This document shows, in pieces, positions 21,846-33,269 of a stretch of 64,000 bases of DNA; within the stretch, counting starts at the first letter, position 1, and every line of letters begins with the position of its first letter. The notes under the pieces are model-generated. The model searched no databases and had not been told where the DNA came from. It saw nothing but the letters and a program-made list of their open reading frames with translations. The stretch comes from Platanthera guangdongensis (Eukaryota; Streptophyta; Magnoliopsida; Asparagales; Orchidaceae). The position numbers and the translations under genes are program-made. Where the stretch lies: NCBI GenBank assembly GCA_039583875.1, contig CM077150.1:177019499-177083498 (forward strand), written 5' to 3'.

Positions 21846-24526
21846 ATGGCGCCCAAGCTAGACGAGAACATTAATGAAGGTTATGAGCTCGTGCGACACG
21901 CCTTTGATGACGCGGAACCAGAAATCCAAGGTGTTGTAACCCTAGTTGCAGAGACTGGGTTAGAGTATCTTGTTTCAGAACCAATCAAGATTTGGAAGAA
22001 GGAGGTCCTTGAATTCTTTAGTGCAGCTACCCTAGATGAAACTGGACTCAAGATTAAGTCCAAAGTCCATGGGGCAAAAGTCAAGATCACCCAGAAAGGT
22101 CTAAGAAAAATTCTACATCTTCCTAGAACGAAAGAAGAGGAAGTTGTACCTGCATCAAAGACAAGGGAGGCACTGCAATGGTGTGGTTTAGATTCAAGTA
22201 TGAAAATTGGATCAGTTTTTAACAGGAAAGGAATGAACATACAAGGAAAGTTTTTATCTGAAGTAGTTGGGAAGGTGATACTGAGCAAGCCTAGTGGGCA
22301 TGATCGAATATCATCTCACATGTTCACTTTGATGACAAGGATAATTTTCCAACTTACAACTGATTGGTCAGCAGTAATGTTTGATAAGATAAAGGAAAGT
22401 CTGAAGAAGCCCAATCTGGGTAGGATTATGAGTTTATACTTAGCTGGAAGTATCCCTGAAGTCATGAACCAAGCTGCTGGTTCTAAGATAAATCATATGA
22501 GGAGAATGGATGTTAGGATTATCTCAAGGTGGGATAGGGTGTTGACAAAAGAAATGCCTACACCAGAGAAGGAAACAGCTCAGAAGAAGAAGAAGAAGAA
22601 AGCCATTGTGGCTCCTGAATACTCAAGTAGCTCAGAGGAGCGAGTGGTTTTTAGTTCTGATGATGGAGAGGATGGCAATGTTGGACAGTCACCAGCAAGA
22701 CATGAAGATGCCCAGAGGCAGGGGGAGCTACCATCTGCTATCCCTATTCACCTGGATCCACTCCAGGGGGAGCCTCAACATGTGGATGAGCCAACTCACT
22801 TAGATAGTGAGAGGGCAACCCAAACAATTCTTGAGCCAACTCAGATACATAGTCAACCACAAGATGTTGTCATGGAAGACACATCAGTTGCTGACAATGC
22901 TCCTGAGATAAGAGACTCTCCAGTCCATAATCAATAGGAGTTTACACTAGAAGAGTTGTTCCCTGATTTACTACAGACTGATTTTGAGGGAGAAAAAGCA
23001 GTTGATGAGGGGGAGCATGTGGAGTTTCATGAGGAGACTGCTAGAAAGATGACTGAAAAGCAAAGGAATGCTGAGGAGCTACCAAGAGCAGAGAAGGAAT
23101 TGCCCCTACTCCACAGGATAGAGTAGACATTGCTAGTACATCTGACTCTGAAGATGAAGAGGCTGCTAGAGCCAAGAAAAGAAAGCTACAGGTTTTCAAG
23201 AGGAGAAACCAGACCTACAAGAAAGCACTACAAATCATTGTTCCACAGCCTGCCCCAACTGCTGATTATAGTTCATTGATGGTGGCTTTGCAGATCAAGC
23301 TAGATGAGCAAAGGAAGGATTTACAAACTTATATGGATGAAGGACATAAATCCCTTCAATTTGATCTGGCTCAAGATATAAAATCTATTAGATTTGAAGT
23401 AAATCAAAACAAGAAGGAAATGGCAGACTGTTTCCATAAAGGAGGCAATGCAGTGGTGTATCTGGTTACACATCCAGAGCAGATAAAGAAACACGTTGAT
23501 GACATGGCAGTGAAATAAGGATATGTCCTGGAAAATCAGATTAGAATGAATGACAATCTAACTGAATCACATAATGTGATAGTCACTGAAATGCAGAATC
23601 TTGCAGCTACTCAAACTGCAGCAAGGAATACTGCCAAGGCTGAATTTGACAAGCATTTACAAGCAAGCCTAACTGCTGTTAAAGCTACCATTGAAGATTC
23701 TCAAAAGGTTATCACTGAAAAACTCCAAAGGTTAAAACCTTTTTATAAATATGGAGTTAACTATTTGAATGCTCAGATCAGATTTCAGAAGGATGATCTT
23801 AGGGATCATATAGAAAGAGAAGTCATAAAGGGGGAGAGGGTACTAGTCAAAGAAGGCTCTGACCATGCTAAATGGATTTCAAACAGCATCAGAGCTACCC
23901 TTGGATATCCACCTTTGTGTGATGATGATAATGTAGCAGAATCTGGGATTAATCCTGCATATTTTGGAGGAGAACAAGCTGAAGTAACTCAGGTGATCTA
24001 CCCTCCTGCAAATTTTGAGATGATACATCAGGAGGTACAATCTATGTATAGTCCTCCTGAGGGCAATCAGAATATTATTCTTCAGAAAGTAGTACAGCAT
24101 GTGCCAGAGGCAATATTAAAAGAGCAAGAGGCATTATTAAAAGAGCAAGAAGCTCAATTATCCAAGAAGAGGTTCAGAGAACAGGCAGAGTTAAGGCCTG
24201 ATTTTGAGCAATGGAGCTCAACTTCTAGGAATATCATATTGACTGCTTGGAAGGCTGCAAAGGATAATTTCTTAGAGAGGGGCAAATGGTACTCTGACCA
24301 AGAGTGGAGAAAACATGAAGCTAGGCAAGAGGCCATAGTACAATATAGAAGGAAGGCTAAATTAGGGAAGCTACATCCTAATGCACAGGAGCCTAGCAAG
24401 TATTTCCATAAGCCTTATCATTATTTTGAGAGACAGAAGATAAGGGCTGAACAACAGAAAAAGAAAGATCTTAAGGGAAAGAAGACTGCTGATGACAATG
24501 ATGCTCCAGTTCAAGCAAAGATTTAA
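21846..24526 (+). pseudogene. Copia A env-like third ORF
   Basis: The start ATG 21846 (MAPKLDENINEGYELV) follows its own TATA box. The N-terminal ~240 residues are globular (ISRWDRVLTKEMPTPEK at the end). Next come a poly-lysine stretch (KKKKKK near 22590), an acidic/Ser/Pro-rich linker, a basic KKRKLQVFKRRNQ, and long coiled coils (LDEQRKDLQTYMDEG; ILKEQEALLKEQEAQLSKK near 24115). Breaks: stop at 22935, frameshift near 23105, stop at 23516. Third ORFs downstream of pol are known in SIRE/Maximus copia elements and are called env-like. I see no signal peptide or clear transmembrane segment, and the two basic stretches look like nuclear localisation signals. A nuclear, DNA-interacting role therefore fits at least as well as an envelope role. 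Function is unproven. Confidence 0.8.
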
Positions 24527-24828
24527 TCTGGAAAGGGCATTGTTATCAAGGAGCCAGAGCAGCCATAGGATAGAATTTTCTTAAGTTTACAACTTTGTAA
24601 TCATTTGCATTAAACTCCATGTAAACTTTTGATTAATAAAACTTTTGGAAGTTGTAAAAACAATGTTTAATGTTCACTCTATTACATTGTTATTCTGAGA
24701 TAATTGTTTATACATGTTTTGTTTATACATATTTAGTATTTACCCTGTCATATAATACTGTTATACATCATATTGAGTATTTGTTATGTATGGTGTATAT
24801 CATTGACTAAGGGTTATGACTTCTCCAA
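24527..24828 (+). other. Copia A 3' untranslated region
   Basis: A/T-rich, no gene. AATAAAACTTT near 24635 could act as a polyadenylation signal for the env-like transcript. Confidence 0.5.
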
Positions 24829-24840
24829 ATATGGGGAGAT
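24829..24840 (+). promoter_or_regulatory. Polypurine tract of copia A
   Basis: AATATGGGGAGAT lies directly before TGTTGGGTAC. A closely related tract is found in the SIRE-type fragment at about 38548-38565 on the minus strand. Confidence 0.85.
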
Positions 24841-26758
24841 TGTTGGGTACATTGGAATATGTGTACCAGATTTGAAGAAGCCTCACCCTACTCAATGATA
24901 TACATCAAGGTGTATTTGATGTGCTTTGAGTTTATATGTGCAGGTTAAGTAATTACAGAAAAATGCAGAAAAGTTTCTAAGTCCATGTGTCGACACATAG
25001 AGATGCAGTGTCGACACTTATGAAGGCTAGTGTCGACACCTGGAGAAGTTGTGTCGACACTTGGAGTAATTGTGTCGACACCAGGAAAGGCAGAGTTGAC
25101 ACTAGAAAAAAAGTGTCGACACATACAGGCAGTGTCGACACACTATGAAGAATTGTCAACATAATCTGTGTTGACACTTAGAGGCAGTGTCGACACCTAG
25201 AGAAGTTTTGTCGACATCAAATGTGTCGACACCAGGAGGCTGTGTCGACACTCAGCAAGCTTCAACAAAGCTAAAGTATGTATGTCGACACTCAGCAAGC
25301 TTCAACAAAGCTAAAGTATGTATGTCGACACAAAGGAGATGTGTCGACACTCAGCAAGTTTCAACACAAGAAGGCATGTGTCGACACAAAGGAGATGTGT
25401 CGACACTCAACAAGTATCAACAACAAAAAAATATATGTCGACACAAAGGAGATGTGTCGACACATAGCAGAATTCAACTAAGTATTAAAGAAGAAGTATT
25501 TGTGTCGACACACTCCAACCAGTGTCGACACATTCTATAGAAGGCTTGTGCGGACACACAGAATCAGTGTCGACACATTCTGAAGAAGCAGTGTCGAGAA
25601 GCTGTTACTACAACACAAGGAGTTCTATCGACACCAACAAGGCTAGTGTCGACACTTAGTTCACTTGTGTCGCCACTTAGTCTATTTGTGTCGACACATA
25701 ATGACTATCTGTCTCGACACTTTCAGACAGTGACAGAGATTTCAAGAAGTAACTGGATGACTTGACAGCTGCCATTTCAACCGGTCAACTACAACTGTCA
25801 AAGCTGTCAGAAGGTTGTTAGAAACTGGATCAGCCGATCACCATGGAGAAAGCTTATATAAAGGCCTTTCTCCTTCAACATAAAATAGGGAACACAATTA
25901 ATACAATCAATCAATAACACAAAATAAGAAGACCTTCGACAGAAGATCTAAGAAGTTGGAGAGAGAGCTCCTTCTAATAAGAGCAGTTGCTGAACCAGGC
26001 TGCTAAGTAAGATTCAGATTGAGATCTGAGTCTCAAGACAGAAGTTGATTGAAGATCATCTTCACAGGAGATTCAACCCTACTGAGTTCTAATTCAAGAA
26101 GCTTTGAAGAAAGCCAAGGGAGGTTGATCTCTGCCAAGTTCTTCCAAGAACTCATCAAGAAGCCAGTCAACTCATCTCTCTCAGTCAGAGTTGTGGTTAA
26201 ATACTTTGTATTATCAAATTCCTGTAGGATCTTGTATAGATCTGAGTTGTAAGCCTAAATCTATAAAGGCTGAGGTAGGGCATTTGAGCCTGAGTGTAGG
26301 AGAATCATTTCTCTGAGTGTAGGCCTTGTTAAAGGCTGAGATAGGGCTGTTTAGCCTGAGTGTAGGTCTTGTTGAAGACTGAGTGGTAGGGCTTTGTGCT
26401 TGAGTTGTAGGAGTGGGGACACTCTGAGTTGTAGGAACCTATTTGGGTTTCTGAGCTGTAGGATCTGAGCATCTGAGGAGTAGTGCAGAAGTTAGGCCGA
26501 ATCTAGTACACTACTAGATAGGCGAAGGGGGAAAGTGGATGTACCCAGACCTTGGGGAACCACTATAAAAATCTGGGTGCACTCTGTGTTTGTTTATTTC
26601 TGTGATTGCTGAGTTAGCTATGCTAAATTGCTACAGAAAATTGCAAATACAGGTTTAATTGTTCAGTGTTTCTGCCTTAAATTTAAAAAGATAAAGTTCA
26701 CCTATTCACCCCCCCCCCCCCCCGCCCCCCTCTAGGTGGTTAGGCACTATTTCTTTCA
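24841..26758 (+). repeat. Copia A 3' LTR
   Basis: 1918 bp, TGTTGGGTAC to TTTCTTTCA. It has the same palindrome array (about 24985-25722), TATA box at 25855 and minisatellite. It carries a partial internal duplication of the 'gtcgacactcagcaagcttcaac' unit at about 25243-25330 and a longer C-rich tract at 26709-26730. Confidence 0.92.
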
Positions 26759-26763
26759 GGTCC
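26759..26763. repeat. Copia A target-site duplication, right (GGTCC)
   Basis: Exact match to 6053-6057. Confidence 0.9.
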
Positions 26764-26816
26764 CCCAGCTCTATGGAGAGGAGAGCGAGGATTCTTCTTC
26801 CGACGAGGAGGAATGA
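26764..26816 (+). pseudogene. Tat1 aORF, C-terminal end after copia A
   Basis: The frame left at 6057 (TVRDLVL) continues here as PQLYGEESEDSSSDEEE and stops at TGA 26814-26816. The acidic serine-rich tail is complete, which shows that copia A inserted into coding sequence, 16 codons from the end. Confidence 0.7.
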
Positions 26817-27479
26817 CGTGCTACCTAAAAGATCAAGAATCTCTCTCTCCTCCCTCCTCTTTTTGTTGTTGTACAACTTAAACTTTTGAGTTTCGTTTTG
26901 AGATCCAAAAATATATTGATGACACTTGCAATGAACTGATATTGATCCAATGTACACTCTTGTCATGTTATTTTATTTTTCATTTTGCAAAACGAACTAT
27001 TGGTTTGCTTTTGTTTGCGAGACGACGCTACCCACCCGTCTCGCCGCCTTACTTTGTCTCTTTTCTCTTTACCTTATTTTTTTTATTGCGAGAAGACCCT
27101 TTGATGCGCTCATGCCTGCGAGACGGTGCTCTATCTTGTCTCGTCACTTCGTTGGAGAGTCGACTTATTCTAGAGCGCGAGTTGTCTCTTCCCTCATTTT
27201 ACTTGTGTTAAACTAACTGACCCAACCTTCTCGCCTGTCCTTAGGGTACTCCCTGCGCGAGCGACTCTTAGTGATATAAGTGGCCCCCTATCATCAGGCC
27301 GAGTCTTCTATCTCGCGTGAGTGCCCACTCGCCAGGGGCGAGACCATCCTCGAGGCTGCCAGCTGGGAGTGCCTCCACTAGCACTTCTCTAGCCTTTGCC
27401 TTCCATAATTTATTTTTCATAAGATTAAGCAGGAAAGTTTCTTAAGGAGGTTTTCCCAACCATTCTGCCATCGAGTGAA
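26817..27479 (+). other. Non-coding region between aORF and the tandem repeat of Tat1
   Basis: T-rich with repeated TCTCG/CGAGA words (e.g. 27018, 27042, 27120, 27137, 27313). Short ORFs here on the plus strand are T-rich and not convincing. It holds the 3' end of the aORF transcript and, on the minus strand, the distal 3' UTR of gag-pol. Confidence 0.5.
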
Positions 27480-29113
27480 TTTACTGCCCTGCTAACTTGA
27501 TTTGAGCCTGGGCAACGGGTCTACCATGGATCGAGCCAGGCTCGAGGTGGTGTAGAATTCCCAAGAACTAAGAACCAAGACTTCAAGAAAAAATCCTCTC
27601 CCCCCACAGGCGAGCCTTCGAACCTGCCAGCTAATAAGAGCCTACGCAGCGGGTCTACCTGGGGCCGAGCCGCGCTCAGGGTAGTGCAAAGGTAACCAAG
27701 GACGAAGAACCAAACCTCTCCCCCACAGGCGAGCCTTCGGACCTGCCAGCTAATAAGAGCCTACACAGCGGGTCTACTTGGGGCCGAGCTGCGCTCGGGG
27801 TAGTGTAACGGTAACCAAGGACCAAGAACCAAACCTCTCCCCCACAGGCGAGCCTTCGGACCTGCCAGCTAATGAGAGCCTACGCAGCGGGTCTACCTGA
27901 GTCCGAGCCGCGCTCGAGGTAGTGCAAAAGTAACCAAGGACCAAGAACCAAACCTCTCCCCCACAGGCGAGCCTTCGGACCTGCCAGCTAATGAGAGCCT
28001 GCGCAGCGGGTCTACCTAGGGCCGATCCGCGCTCGGGGTTGTGCAAAAGTAACCAAGGACTAAGAACCAAACCTCTCCCCCACAAGCGAGCCTTCGAAAC
28101 TGCCAGCTAATGAGAGCCTGGGCAGTGGGTCTACCTGGGGCTGAGCCGCGCTCGGGGTAGTTCAAACGTAACCAAGGACCAAGAACCAAACCTTTCCCCC
28201 ATAGGCGAGCCTTTGGAACTGTCAGCTAATGAGAGTCTGTGTCACGGGTCTACCTGGGGCCGATCCGTGCTCGGGGTAGTGCAAAAGTAACGAAGGACCA
28301 AAAACCAAACCACTCCCCCACAGGCGAGCCTTCGGACCTGCCAGCTAATGAGAGCCTGTGTAGCGGGTCTACCTGGTGCCGAGCCACGCTCGGGGTAGTG
28401 CAAAAGTAACCAAGGACCAAGAAACAAACCTCTCCCCCACAGGAGAGCCTTCAGACCTGCTAGCTAATGAGAGCCTGCACAGCGGTTCTACCTAGGGCCA
28501 AGCCGCGGTCGGGGTAGTGTAAAAGTAACCAAGAACCAAACCTCTCCCACACATGCGAGCCTTCGAACCTGCCAGCTAATGAGAGCCTATGCACCGGGTC
28601 TACCTGGGGCCGACCCGCGCTCGGCGTAGTGCAAAAGTAACCAAGGACCAAGAACAAAACCTCTCCCCCACAGGCGAGCTTTCGGACCTTCCAGCTAATG
28701 AGAGCCTGTGCAGTGGGTCTACCTGGGGCCGAACCACGCTCGGGGTACTGCAAAAGAAACCAAGGACCAAGAACCAATCCTCTCCCCCACAGGCGAGCCT
28801 TCGGACTTGCCAGCTAATGAGAGCATGCGCAGTGGGTCTACCTGGGACCGAGCCGCACTCGGATTAGTGCAAAAGTAACCAAGGACAAAGAACCAAACCT
28901 CTCCCCCACAGGCTAGCCTTCGGACCTACCAGCTAATGAGAGCCTGCATAGCGGGTCTACCTGGGGCCGAGCCACGCCCGGGTTAGTTCAAAAGTAACCA
29001 AGGACCAAGAACCAAACCTCGCCCCCACAAGCGAGCCTTCGAACCTGCTAGCTAATGAGAGCCTGCGCAGCGGGTCTACCTGGGGCCAAGCCGCTCTCGG
29101 GGTAGTGCAAAAG
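27480..29113 (-). repeat. 119-bp tandem repeat in Tat1 3' UTR
   Basis: The CCAGCTAATGAGAGCCTG word recurs at 27627, 27746, 27865, 27984, 28103, 28222, 28341, 28460, 28572, 28691, 28810, 28929 and 29048. The period is exactly 119 bp except for one 112-bp unit. A degenerate copy precedes the first. Open frames inside the array are periodic by-products. Tandem repeats in the 3' UTR of Tat elements are known as seeds of satellite DNA. Confidence 0.95.
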
Positions 29114-29199
29114 TCTCATCTTCCTATTATTAGAATTTCATAGTAAGCAAAAGCAAGAAGTAATTTGAGGAATATATTACAACAAACTCGATTTGAGTT

Positions 29200-30497
29200 A
29201 TAATTTTTATTTTCCCTTCTCACGGGTAGAAACGCTTCAAGTCGTCGCCGCTCCAGGTGTAGCTCATGGACCAACCCTCCACATCCTGGAGGTGGTAACC
29301 TCCAGTTCTTAGGACCCTCTCGACAATATAGGCCCCTCCCCAATTTGAGTTGAGCTTGCCCATGGGGGCAGAACTTCATGCAGCATCAACTTTCTTCAGC
29401 ACCAGATCTCTCTCCGCGAACTTCTTGATCCTGATATGTTTGTCAAAGTATTTTACCATCTGCCGTTTGAGCTCCTCCTGCCTGATAGCTGCGACATCAC
29501 GTAGCACTTCTACCATATCTAATGAGAGGCGTAACCCTCCTTCATTTTCCAACTTCCAAGCCTCATTTCCATCACCCGCAGCCGTGACTTGTGGGGACCG
29601 AACCTCAAACTCCACTAGCAGGACTACCTCACATCCATGGGAAAGTTTGAAGGGGGTCTCGCCGCTGGACGTGTTTGGGGTTGTCCGCAAGGCCCACAAT
29701 ACTGAGGGGAGCTACTCCACCCAGCTTCCCCTCAAGTTCTCCACCTTCTTCTTGAGTAGGTTCACGATGATCTTGTTGGCCGCCTCCACCTGACCATTGC
29801 TCTGGGGGTGGTGTACAGAGGCAAATCTAAGGTCTATCCCCAGCTGAGCGCAGAAGCTGATGAACTCTTCGTTGTCAAACTGGGGTCCATTCTCTGTCAC
29901 GATTGCCTGAGGGAGCCCGTGCCTGCATATGATCTCCCCCAGACAAAATTCCGGATGACCTGTGAGGTGACCTTGGCCAATGACTTGACCTCTAGCCACT
30001 TTGAAAAATAATCAATCATGACCAGGAGGAACTTCCTCTGCCCACTAGCCGGAGGGAAAGGTCCGACCAAGTCCATCCCCCAAATGGAGAAAGGTCATGG
30101 TGTCGTGATGCTTCGGAGCCTTTGAGAGGGCAAGAGTTGGAGGGGGCGTATAGCTGACACTTCCGGCACCTCCTCGCAAACGCAGCCGCATCCTTCCTCA
30201 GGTCTGCCAAAAATACCCTTGCCTCACCACCCTGGCTTCCAACATCCTTCCCCCTGAGTGACTGTCGTACTCTCCTGAATGTACCTCTGCCAGGATCCTC
30301 GGGACCTCCTCCTCGGTCACACACCTTGCCAGGAGCCCTAACAACATCTTTCGATGTAACCCTCCTTCCAGCATCAGGTAGTGAGCTGCCTTGTGCCTGA
30401 AGCTTTTCTCGTCCTTGGTCTCCTCAGGAAGCTCACTGGTGGTTAGGAAGGTCACAAATGGATCCACCCATGATGGTCGCCGATCCACCTCCATCAA
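29200..30497 (-). pseudogene. Tat1 integrase
   Basis: Read on the minus strand. A zinc-binding region, EVHSGEYDSHSGG ... CRKCQLYAPS (about 30340-30140), precedes the core, which starts near 30100 with the first Asp of DLVGPF. The second motif is VTENGPQFDN near 29890, with Glu where integrases normally have the catalytic Asp. The third is VHHPQSNGQVEAANK (Glu present) near 29800. The C-terminal part, PFKLSHGCEVVLLVEFE ... DKHIRIKKFAERDLVLKK, runs to about 29376, with a remnant to about 29220. Several stops and frame changes break it. Integrase would insert the cDNA; here it is dead. Confidence 0.85.
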
Positions 30498-31240
30498 CTA
30501 TCCTTCCTCGATAGCCGGTCGAAATAGCTCCATCAAGGTCCCTCCTCCCCGATGTCCAAACTTAGCCAATCGATTGGCAGCTATACTTTCTTCCCTTGGA
30601 ACATGTTGAATTGAGAATGTCCGGAACCCTCTGATGATTGTCCTCACCTTGGATAAGTATTTCACAAGGGTGGGCTCCCGAGCTTCGAACTCTCCTCGGA
30701 CCTGTGATGCCACCACCATCGAGTCCATAAAAGCCTCCACATCCTGGATCTCAAGTTCCTTTGCCAAACGAAGGCCGGCTATCATGGCCTCGTATTCCTC
30801 CTGATTGTTGGTTGCTGAAAATTGTAAGACCACTGCTTGTTCTATGGTGACACCTTGAGGGCTTATCAATACCACCCTTATTCCGAGGGAGTGCTTTCCC
30901 AAGGCCCCATCAACCATCATCTTCCATGCCTCCTATGGCCACGGCTCCTCGGCTCCGACCTCAACAATGTAGACTTCCAAGAAGTCAGCCACCGCCTGAG
31001 CCTTAATGGAGAGCCTTGGCACGAATGAGATATCGAACTCACTCAATTCGATATACCATTTGGCCAACCTGCCTGAGTGCTCCACTCCCTCAAAAATCTT
31101 TCGAAGGAGATGGTCCGTCACCACCCTAATTGAATGCGCTTGGAATTACGGACGGAGCTTCATGGCTGAAACGATCAAAGCATACGCCAGCTTTTCCAAG
31201 ATGGGGTAGCAGAGCTCCGACTTCTTCAGGATCCTGCTAA
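30498..31240 (-). pseudogene. Tat1 dual RNase H region
   Basis: Two RNase H domains in series. The first (about 31240-30933) is the decayed gypsy-type domain and its tail: VTDHLLRKIFEGVEHSGRLAKWYIEL then SFVPRLSIKAQAVADFL. The second (30920-30498) is an archaeal-like RNase H with VDGALGKHSLGI (Asp), NNQEEYEAMIAGL (Glu), FMDSMVVASQV (Asp) and IAANRLAKFG. The extra domain between the gypsy RNase H and integrase is specific to plant Tat elements. It would help remove RNA from the RNA/DNA hybrid. Confidence 0.85.
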
Positions 31241-32420
31241 CATTGTAAATTGACAATTGCTTCTTCCCCTCTTCCCTGACCAGGACCAAGCTCACGGCCT
31301 CTGCTCCTACTCCGAGGTACAAGGCCAGGTCCTCCCCCTCCTTTGGGCTTCGAAGGAGAGGAGCCTATGAGAGCTGCCTCTTCAGCATTTGAAACGCTTC
31401 TTTGCATTCGGCAGTCCACTCGAATCTTTGAGTACCCCTCAGCACTTTGAAGAGAGATAAGCATTTTTCTCCCGACCTGGAAAGGAATCTGCTTAGCCCG
31501 GCCAGCTTGCCTGTCAAGCGGTTTACCTCCATGGTGCTGCATGGTGACTCTAGTTCCAGGATGGCCTTCACCTTATCCGGGTTAGGCTCCACCACTGCCG
31601 GGGTCAGAATATGTCCAAGGAATTTCCCATGATCCGCCCCGAAGACGCACTTCAAGGGGTTCAGCCTCATCTTGAACTTTTGCAGGGTGACGAATATCTC
31701 TTCCAGGTCTCGAAGATGCGAGTCCACACACTTGCTCTTCACCATCAGATCATCAACATAGATCTACAGGTTCCTCCCCCTTTGACCCTGGAAGACTCGA
31801 TCCATCATCCGCTGGTATGTAGCCCCTGCATTTTTCAACCCAAAGGGTATCATCTTATAGCTGAAACATCCCTCCCTCGTGATGAAGGAGGGGTCCTTGA
31901 CATCAAGAGGGTGCATTCGAATCTGGTGGTAACCTGAAAAAGCATCCAAAAAACTCATAATGGAAAAACCATCGGCTGAATCAACCAACGCGTCGATTCG
32001 AAGCAAGGGGTAGCAATCCTTGGGGCATGATTTATTTAATAAAGAAACATCAATACACATGCGCCATTTCCCTCCCCCTTTCATCACCATTACCATGTTG
32101 GAGATCCAGCCTGGATACTGGATCTCCGAGATGAAGCCAGCCTCCAGAATCTTCTTGATCTCCTCGCGGATGGGCTCCTCCAGCTTGGTAGTGATTGTCC
32201 TCATCTTCTGGCGAATGGGGCGCGTCTGGGGGTCCAAGTTCAAGCGATGACAGGCCATATCTGTATTAATGTCCGACATGTCAGCCGCGCTCCATGCAAA
32301 GAAGTCAACGTTGCTCTGGATGCACGCCCGAACTCGCTCCTGGTCCTCGGGACTCAAGCCCCCACTGATCCGGACCCTCTGCACTTGGCCGACGCTGGTG
32401 AAGACTTCCATCTCCACCAC
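31241..32420 (-). pseudogene. Tat1 reverse transcriptase
   Basis: Minus-strand frames 31764-32420 and 31365-31745. Landmarks: CHRLNLDPQTRPIRQK, WRMCIDVSLLNKSCPKD, SFLDAFSGYHQIRMH, MIPFGLKNAGATYQRMM. The catalytic YVDDLMVKS is near 31750, just after an in-frame TAG at about 31764. FLGHILTPAVVEPNPDK and LTGKLAGLSRFLSRSGEK follow. All RT motifs are recognisable, so decay is moderate. Confidence 0.9.
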
Positions 32421-32794
32421 TTCTCCAGCCGGCTCCAGCCGTGACTGATCCCAGCCGACTCTTGCCCCCTCATCCTACCCATACTCTTCCTCCCCTCCTG
32501 CTTCCTCGACTTCCATCGCCTCACCTAGGCTCTCACTCTACTACTGCTCAACTACCACGCCTCTCAGGGCCTCCCTCCCAACTTCTCCTACTCCTTCCAC
32601 CTGTCTACCCCCTTACGGCTCCCACTCTTCATCCCTATGGACCTCCTGCACACCTCCTCTTCCTTGGTTCTCCTCAATCTCCTCCCTCTCCACCTCTAGG
32701 CTCACCTCCTCTTCTCTGATAACCTCTTCCCGCTCCGCCATATCCCTCTACATCTCTTCCGCCTCTGCCATCCAAGATATGGTGTTGACCGCCC
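32421..32794 (-). other. Tat1 region between protease and RT
   Basis: On the minus strand this is a Glu/Arg-rich linker with stops. The plus-strand Pro/Leu-rich ORFs here are its shadow. No domain recognised. Confidence 0.5.
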
Positions 32795-33197
32795 TCACGT
32801 AGCATTGTCTTGCCACCTTCGGGTCCCCCCTAACCCTAACCTGCACCCCCCATTATTGAACTTGAGGTATTGGTGAAATGAGGAGGAGACGCAACGAAAG
32901 GCGCTGATTAGGGGGTGCCCAAAGATAGCGCTATAGCTACTCAGGGCATCCACGATCACGAACCTGCAGTTCCGTGATATGCCCCCTAACTTCACATGCA
33001 TCCCTACTCCTCCTTTTACTTCCTTCCATTCTCCTAAGAAACCAAACAACGACCCATCCAAAGCTAAAACCCTCTTGGCCTCGACCTGCATCTCATCGAA
33101 GGCCTTCTTGAAGATCACGTTCACAGATCTCCCATTATCCACCAGGATCTTGGAGACCGTGAAGTTTTCTACTGCCGTCTGGATCACCAAGGCATGA
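32795..33197 (-). pseudogene. Tat1 aspartic protease
   Basis: The minus-strand frame contains TVSKILVDNGRSVNVIFKKA, the retropepsin active site; the first Ser of the usual DNGSS is Arg here. FVIVDALSSYSAIFGHPLI, the flap and second conserved block, follows. Tat2 has the same protein with DNGSS at 62277-62732. It would process Gag and Pol. Confidence 0.85.
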
Positions 33198-33269
33198 CAG
33201 AACAGGTCCTAATAATCTGGGATATCTGCTGAAGAAAAGGTAATTTTTTTTCTTTTGGAGGGGGAGCTT

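Larger units (their letters stand above)
6058..26758 (+). mobile_element. Copia element A, SIRE/Maximus type with env-like ORF
   Basis: A complete Ty1/copia element, about 12.6 kb without the nested element B (13318-21445). Order: 5' LTR, initiator-Met tRNA primer site, gag, protease, integrase, reverse transcriptase and RNase H, a spacer, an env-like ORF with coiled coil, polypurine tract, 3' LTR. Long LTRs (about 1.9 kb) and a third ORF downstream of pol are known for the SIRE/Maximus lineage. It inserted into the last exon of Tat1 aORF. The copy is inactive: several stops in gag, a frameshift near the protease, stops in pol and breaks in the env-like ORF. Confidence 0.9.

Noticed and set aside
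21846..24526. Env-like ORF as a true viral envelope gene
   Set aside because: No signal peptide or clear transmembrane segment seen; basic and coiled-coil content argues against a simple envelope reading, so it is only called env-like.
27774..28777. Minus-strand ORFs with repeated peptides in the 119-bp tandem repeat
   Set aside because: Products of the repeat unit; no start context, no homology, frames change between units.
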